From Amycolatopsis sp. QT-25 (GTDB lineage Bacteria; Actinomycetota; Actinomycetes; Mycobacteriales; Pseudonocardiaceae), in assembly GCF_029369745.1 (NCBI RefSeq), contig NZ_CP120210.1, forward strand, positions 6,076,001-6,140,000: a stretch of DNA of 64,000 bases, in the 5' to 3' direction. The translations under genes were made by a program, and so were the position numbers. Below the pieces are notes generated by a model. It did no database searches, had not been told where the DNA came from, and saw only the letters and a list, made by a program, of their open reading frames with translations. Within the stretch, counting starts at the first letter, position 1, and every line of letters starts with the position of its first letter. Positions 61,265 to 64,000 of this stretch are shown in pieces.

Positions 61265-62204
61265 ACTCGCTTTCGAACAAGCACGGGAACTGATCGACGC
61301 GCGGGACCTGGCCGGGCTCGCGCGCCTGATCGGTGACCTGCCCACGCTCGTCCACACGCACGGGAAGAACGGGAACGACCTGCTCGGCATGGCCACTGCC
61401 ACCTGTGACGAGCGGCTGTGCCGGCTCCTGCTGGAGCACGGTGCCGATCCGGCTTCGGCCAACGTCCACGGCTGGACGGCGTTGCACCAGGCCGGATACG
61501 TCGGGCTGCCACTGCTGGTCACGATGCTGCTCGCCGCGGGCGCCCCCGTCGACGTGTCCGCCCGCGGCGACGGCGGGACGCCGCTGGTGGTCGCCTTGTT
61601 CTGGGGCCACCGCGAGGTGGCGGAGCTGCTGGCTGCGCGCGATCTGTCCCCCGGCAACCTGCGGGTGGCGGCGGGTCTCGGCCGGGCCGAGCTGCTCGAC
61701 TCCCTGATCGCGCCGGACGGGACGCTCGCCCCGGCGGCGGGCGCGCATCGCGAGTTCTACCGGCCGCACAGCGGTTTCCCGGACTGGCGACCGAGCGACG
61801 AGCCGGCCGAGATCGTCGACGAGGCGCTTTCCTGGGCCGCGCGGAACGACCGGTCCGACACGGTGCGCACGCTGGTGGCGCGGGGCGCCTGGGTAGACGC
61901 CGACGTGTACCGCGGCACGGCGCTGACCTGGGCAGCCGCTCAGGGAAAGGCGTCGGCGATCAGGACCTTGGCGGAGCTCGGCGCTTCGGTGAACCGCCAG
62001 GGCACCTTCGGCGGGCTCTCGCACGGAGAAGGTGTCACGGCGCTGCACCTGGCCGTGCAGGGCGGACATGTCGATGCGGTGCGGGCCCTGCTGGAGGTGG
62101 GGGCGGATCCTTCGCTCAAGGATTCGCTGTACTCGTCGTCGGCCTGGGGATGGGCCGAGCACTTCGGGCAGACGGAGATCCTGTCGCTTCTTCGGGAGGC
62201 CTGA
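61248..62204 (+). CDS. Ankyrin-repeat protein
   Basis: The 318-residue protein consists of six or so ankyrin repeats: CRLLLEHGADPASANVHGWT, ALHQAGYVGLPLLVTMLLAA, GTALTWAAAQGKASAIRTLA, GVTALHLAVQGGHVDAVRAL, LEVGADPSLKDSLYSSSAWG. No signal peptide. GTG 61248 overlaps the upstream gene by 17 bases, so it is translated from the same operon; ankyrin proteins of this type often act as partners or regulators of co-encoded enzymes. Confidence 0.88.
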   Translation: MTSPAELAFEQARELIDARDLAGLARLIGDLPTLVHTHGKNGNDLLGMATATCDERLCRLLLEHGADPASANVHGWTALHQAGYVGLPLLVTMLLAAGAPVDVSARGDGGTPLVVALFWGHREVAELLAARDLSPGNLRVAAGLGRAELLDSLIAPDGTLAPAAGAHREFYRPHSGFPDWRPSDEPAEIVDEALSWAARNDRSDTVRTLVARGAWVDADVYRGTALTWAAAQGKASAIRTLAELGASVNRQGTFGGLSHGEGVTALHLAVQGGHVDAVRALLEVGADPSLKDSLYSSSAWGWAEHFGQTEILSLLREA

Positions 62205-62226
62205 GCGCACGCTATGACGCCTGAGC

Positions 62227-62283
62227 GCGCAATGAAGGGGCCTTTCATCGCAAATTTTGCGATGAAAGGCCCCTTCATTGCGC
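62227..62283. terminator. Very long hairpin after the ankyrin gene
   Basis: Perfect 28-bp arms with a single-base centre (62255), core GAAGGGGCC/GGCCCCTTC. It starts 22 bases after the ankyrin stop. The longest perfect palindrome in the window. Confidence 0.8.
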
Positions 62284-62384
62284 TACCGGAGCCCGTGGAG
62301 CCGTCGCCGCGCCTGTCCCGATCCTGACGCCTCCTGGCCCGCCCGAGCCTCGTCGAAGTACGACGCTCACCGAACAATGAGCCC

Positions 62385-63326
62385 ATGCGAGCGATCAGCC
62401 AAAACCGCCTGGGCGGCCCCGAAGTCCTCGAACTCGTCGACGTCGAGAGGCCCACGCCCGGCCCGACTCAGATCCTGGTCCGGGTGCACGCCGCGGGCGT
62501 CAACCCGGTGGACCGGAAGACCCGCGAGACCGGTGGGATCGGCCCGATGGGCGACCCGCCGTACATCCTCGGCTGGGACGTGTCCGGCGTGGTCGAGGAG
62601 GTCGGCGCGGGCGCGTCCCTGTTCTCCCCCGGCGACGAGGTCTTCGGCATGCCGTCGTTCCCGTTCCAGGCCGGGGCCTACGCCGAGTACGTGGCCGCGC
62701 CGAGCCGTCACTTCGCGCGCAAACCGTCCACTTTGGATCATGTGCGCGCGGCGGCGGTCCCGCTCGCGGGGCTCACCGTCTGGCAGAGCCTCGTCGACAC
62801 GGCCCACATCCAGCCGGGGCAACGGGTCCTGATCCACGCGGCGGCGGGCGGGGTCGGCCATCTCGCGGTTCAGATCGCCAAGGCGCGCGGCGCGTACGTG
62901 CTCGGCACGGCCAGCGCCGCCAAGCACGATTTCCTTCACGGCCTCGGCGCGGACGAACTCGTCGACTATCGCACCGCGGACTTCGCCGAGGAGGTCCGCG
63001 ACGTCGACGTCGTGCTCGACACGATCGGCTTGGAGTACGGACCGCGGTCGCTCAAAACCCTGCGCCGCGGCGGCAGGCTGATCCAGCTGACCCGCACCAA
63101 CGACGAGCGGATGCCCGAATTGGCCGCCGCCGCGGGCGTCACCTGCGGGTTCACCCTCGCCGAGCCGGATCGCGCCGGTCTGCTGGCACTGGCGGAACTG
63201 GTCGACAGCGGACGGCTCAAGCCGACCATCGACACCGTGTTCCCGCTGGAAGAAGCCGCGAAGGCGCAGGAACTCGTGGCCGGCGGCCGCACCACCGGGA
63301 AGGTCGTACTCGCCGTCGCCGAGTAG
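62385..63326 (+). CDS. Zinc-less NADPH:quinone oxidoreductase-like (MDR family)
   Basis: The 313-residue medium-chain reductase has a GroES-like N-domain (ILVRVHAAGVNPVDRKTRET, ILGWDVSGVVEEVGAGASLF, GDEVFGMPSFPFQAGAYAEY) and the NADPH fold VLIHAAAGGVGHLAVQIAKA. The zinc-binding cysteines of alcohol dehydrogenases are absent, as in quinone oxidoreductases. ATG 62385 is the first start that gives the conserved MRAISQNRLGGPEVLELVD. Confidence 0.9.
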   Translation: MRAISQNRLGGPEVLELVDVERPTPGPTQILVRVHAAGVNPVDRKTRETGGIGPMGDPPYILGWDVSGVVEEVGAGASLFSPGDEVFGMPSFPFQAGAYAEYVAAPSRHFARKPSTLDHVRAAAVPLAGLTVWQSLVDTAHIQPGQRVLIHAAAGGVGHLAVQIAKARGAYVLGTASAAKHDFLHGLGADELVDYRTADFAEEVRDVDVVLDTIGLEYGPRSLKTLRRGGRLIQLTRTNDERMPELAAAAGVTCGFTLAEPDRAGLLALAELVDSGRLKPTIDTVFPLEEAAKAQELVAGGRTTGKVVLAVAE

Positions 63327-63341
63327 AACCGGTGGACAAGT

Positions 63342-63383
63342 GGAGTCTGTAGTCCGTATCTTCAGAGACGGACTACAGACTCC
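63342..63383. promoter_or_regulatory. 42-bp near-perfect palindrome upstream of the SnoaL-like gene
   Basis: GGAGTCTGTAGTCCGT (63342-63357) and its exact complement (63368-63383), 10-base spacer ATCTTCAGAG that is itself partly symmetric. It lies 23 bases before ATG 63407. Either an operator with several half-sites or a terminator for the upstream gene. Confidence 0.6.
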
Positions 63384-63406
63384 GTTTCGTCTGACTGGGA
63401 GGATCC

Positions 63407-64000
63407 ATGACCACACCCCGCGACGTCTTCGCCGAGCTTTCCGAACTCGTCACCACCCGACGGTGGGACGAACTGTTCGAGCTCTACGCGGAAGACGCCG
63501 TCGTCGAGAATCCACAGCGCCCGCCCGTGCCGTCCCGGTTCGAAGGTCGCGAGACGCTGCGGAAGATCTTCTCCGGAGGACTGAACGTCAGCATGAAACG
63601 GGCGGATGTCCTGATTCATGGGACAACCGACCCAGAAGTGCTCATCGCCGAGTATCGCAACGTCGGCGAGATGCTCGACACGGGGAAGTCCTTCGACATC
63701 GCCAATGTCCAAGTCCTGCGAGTACGAGACGGACTCATCGCGCACTCTCGCGACTACCACGACTACCTGCGCCTGACCGCGGCACGCGACGGCCTCGAAG
63801 AACTCGCCAAGAGCTACGAAACGGCGGAGGGGGAGATCACACCGGTCCCGCCCCGGCTCGAGTCGACAGCGGATCCGAAGAGCCCGCGCGGAGTGTTCGA
63901 GCGACTTGTCTACGGCGTCGCGGACGGAGCGTGGAGTGAACTATCCGCGCTCTACGCCGAGGAAACCCATGTGACGCATCCCTTCCTTCCCGGCGCGAAG
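63407..64000 (+). CDS. SnoaL-like/NTF2-fold protein, cut by window end
   Basis: ATG 63407 follows GGGAGG; no stop before the window end (198 codons seen). Residues 1-125 form one NTF2-like cone (DVFAELSELVTTRRWDELFE, LYAEDAVVENPQRPPVPSRF, EGRETLRKIF, LRVRDGLIAHSRDYHDYLRL), and a second begins near 165 (GVFERLVYGVADGAWSELSA, LYAEETHVTHPF). Tandem NTF2 domains bind or isomerise small hydrophobic molecules. A 42-bp palindrome upstream may control it. Confidence 0.8.
   Translation, partial: MTTPRDVFAELSELVTTRRWDELFELYAEDAVVENPQRPPVPSRFEGRETLRKIFSGGLNVSMKRADVLIHGTTDPEVLIAEYRNVGEMLDTGKSFDIANVQVLRVRDGLIAHSRDYHDYLRLTAARDGLEELAKSYETAEGEITPVPPRLESTADPKSPRGVFERLVYGVADGAWSELSALYAEETHVTHPFLPGAK

Overview
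The window is about 70% G+C, with dense genes, many GTG/TTG starts and several leaderless-looking starts. Gene content and order point to a filamentous actinomycete of the family Pseudonocardiaceae, most likely Amycolatopsis (inference; no marker gene was searched).

Two conserved blocks frame the window. The left block (1-11.4 kb) carries an asparaginase end, a cysteine dioxygenase behind a cysteine-rich leader peptide, gpsA, an acyltransferase, fbiD/cofC (coenzyme F420), ppk1, mutT1, hupB, leuD, leuC and the IclR-type regulator ndgR. The right block (46.5-59 kb) carries tRNA-Glu(CTC), tRNA-Gln(CTG), a HAD hydrolase, a FAD monooxygenase, a FAH-family hydrolase, cimA, leuB, a large secreted subtilase and serA. 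In Mycobacterium the gpsA-fbiD-ppk1-mutT1-hupB-leuD-leuC-iclR genes lie only a few genes from the FAH-leuB-serA genes. The 35 kb between 11.4 and 46.5 kb therefore looks like a lineage-specific accessory segment.

The accessory segment holds: a decayed patch of gene remnants (13.4-15.1 kb); an NB-ARC/TPR protein, a glycosyltransferase-like gene, a SARP/NB-ARC/TPR regulator, tiny peptide genes and a small protein whose C-terminal motif matches the N-terminus of the first NB-ARC protein (15.8-24.6 kb); a stress block with an Hsp18 regulator and Hsp18, DUF6292, a SigF-type sigma factor, an STAS protein, hemerythrin, GAF-ANTAR, KatG and FurA (25-33 kb); a four-gene PLP/NAD-enzyme plus MATE-exporter operon behind a Zur-like box, probably a zinc-chelator operon of the EDDS type (34.2-39.1 kb); two amidases; and a manganese catalase fused to a DUF2188 domain (44.9-45.9 kb). 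The right edge (58.8-64 kb) has a TetR regulator divergent from two F420-dependent LLM oxidoreductases and an ankyrin protein, then a quinone oxidoreductase and a SnoaL-like gene cut by the window end.

Regulatory signals worth reading first: the cysteine leader (1079-1147); an isoleucine leader plus terminator before cimA (51896-51994); a possible CTA-codon leader before leuB; the Zur-like box (39106-39120); operator palindromes before the WYL, Hsp18, TetR/LLM and FAD-monooxygenase genes; a 21-bp repeat family at 7.1 and 39.2 kb; and a family of long intergenic hairpins, most with a GAAGG/CCTTC core. No computation or database search was run; family names rest on motif recognition.
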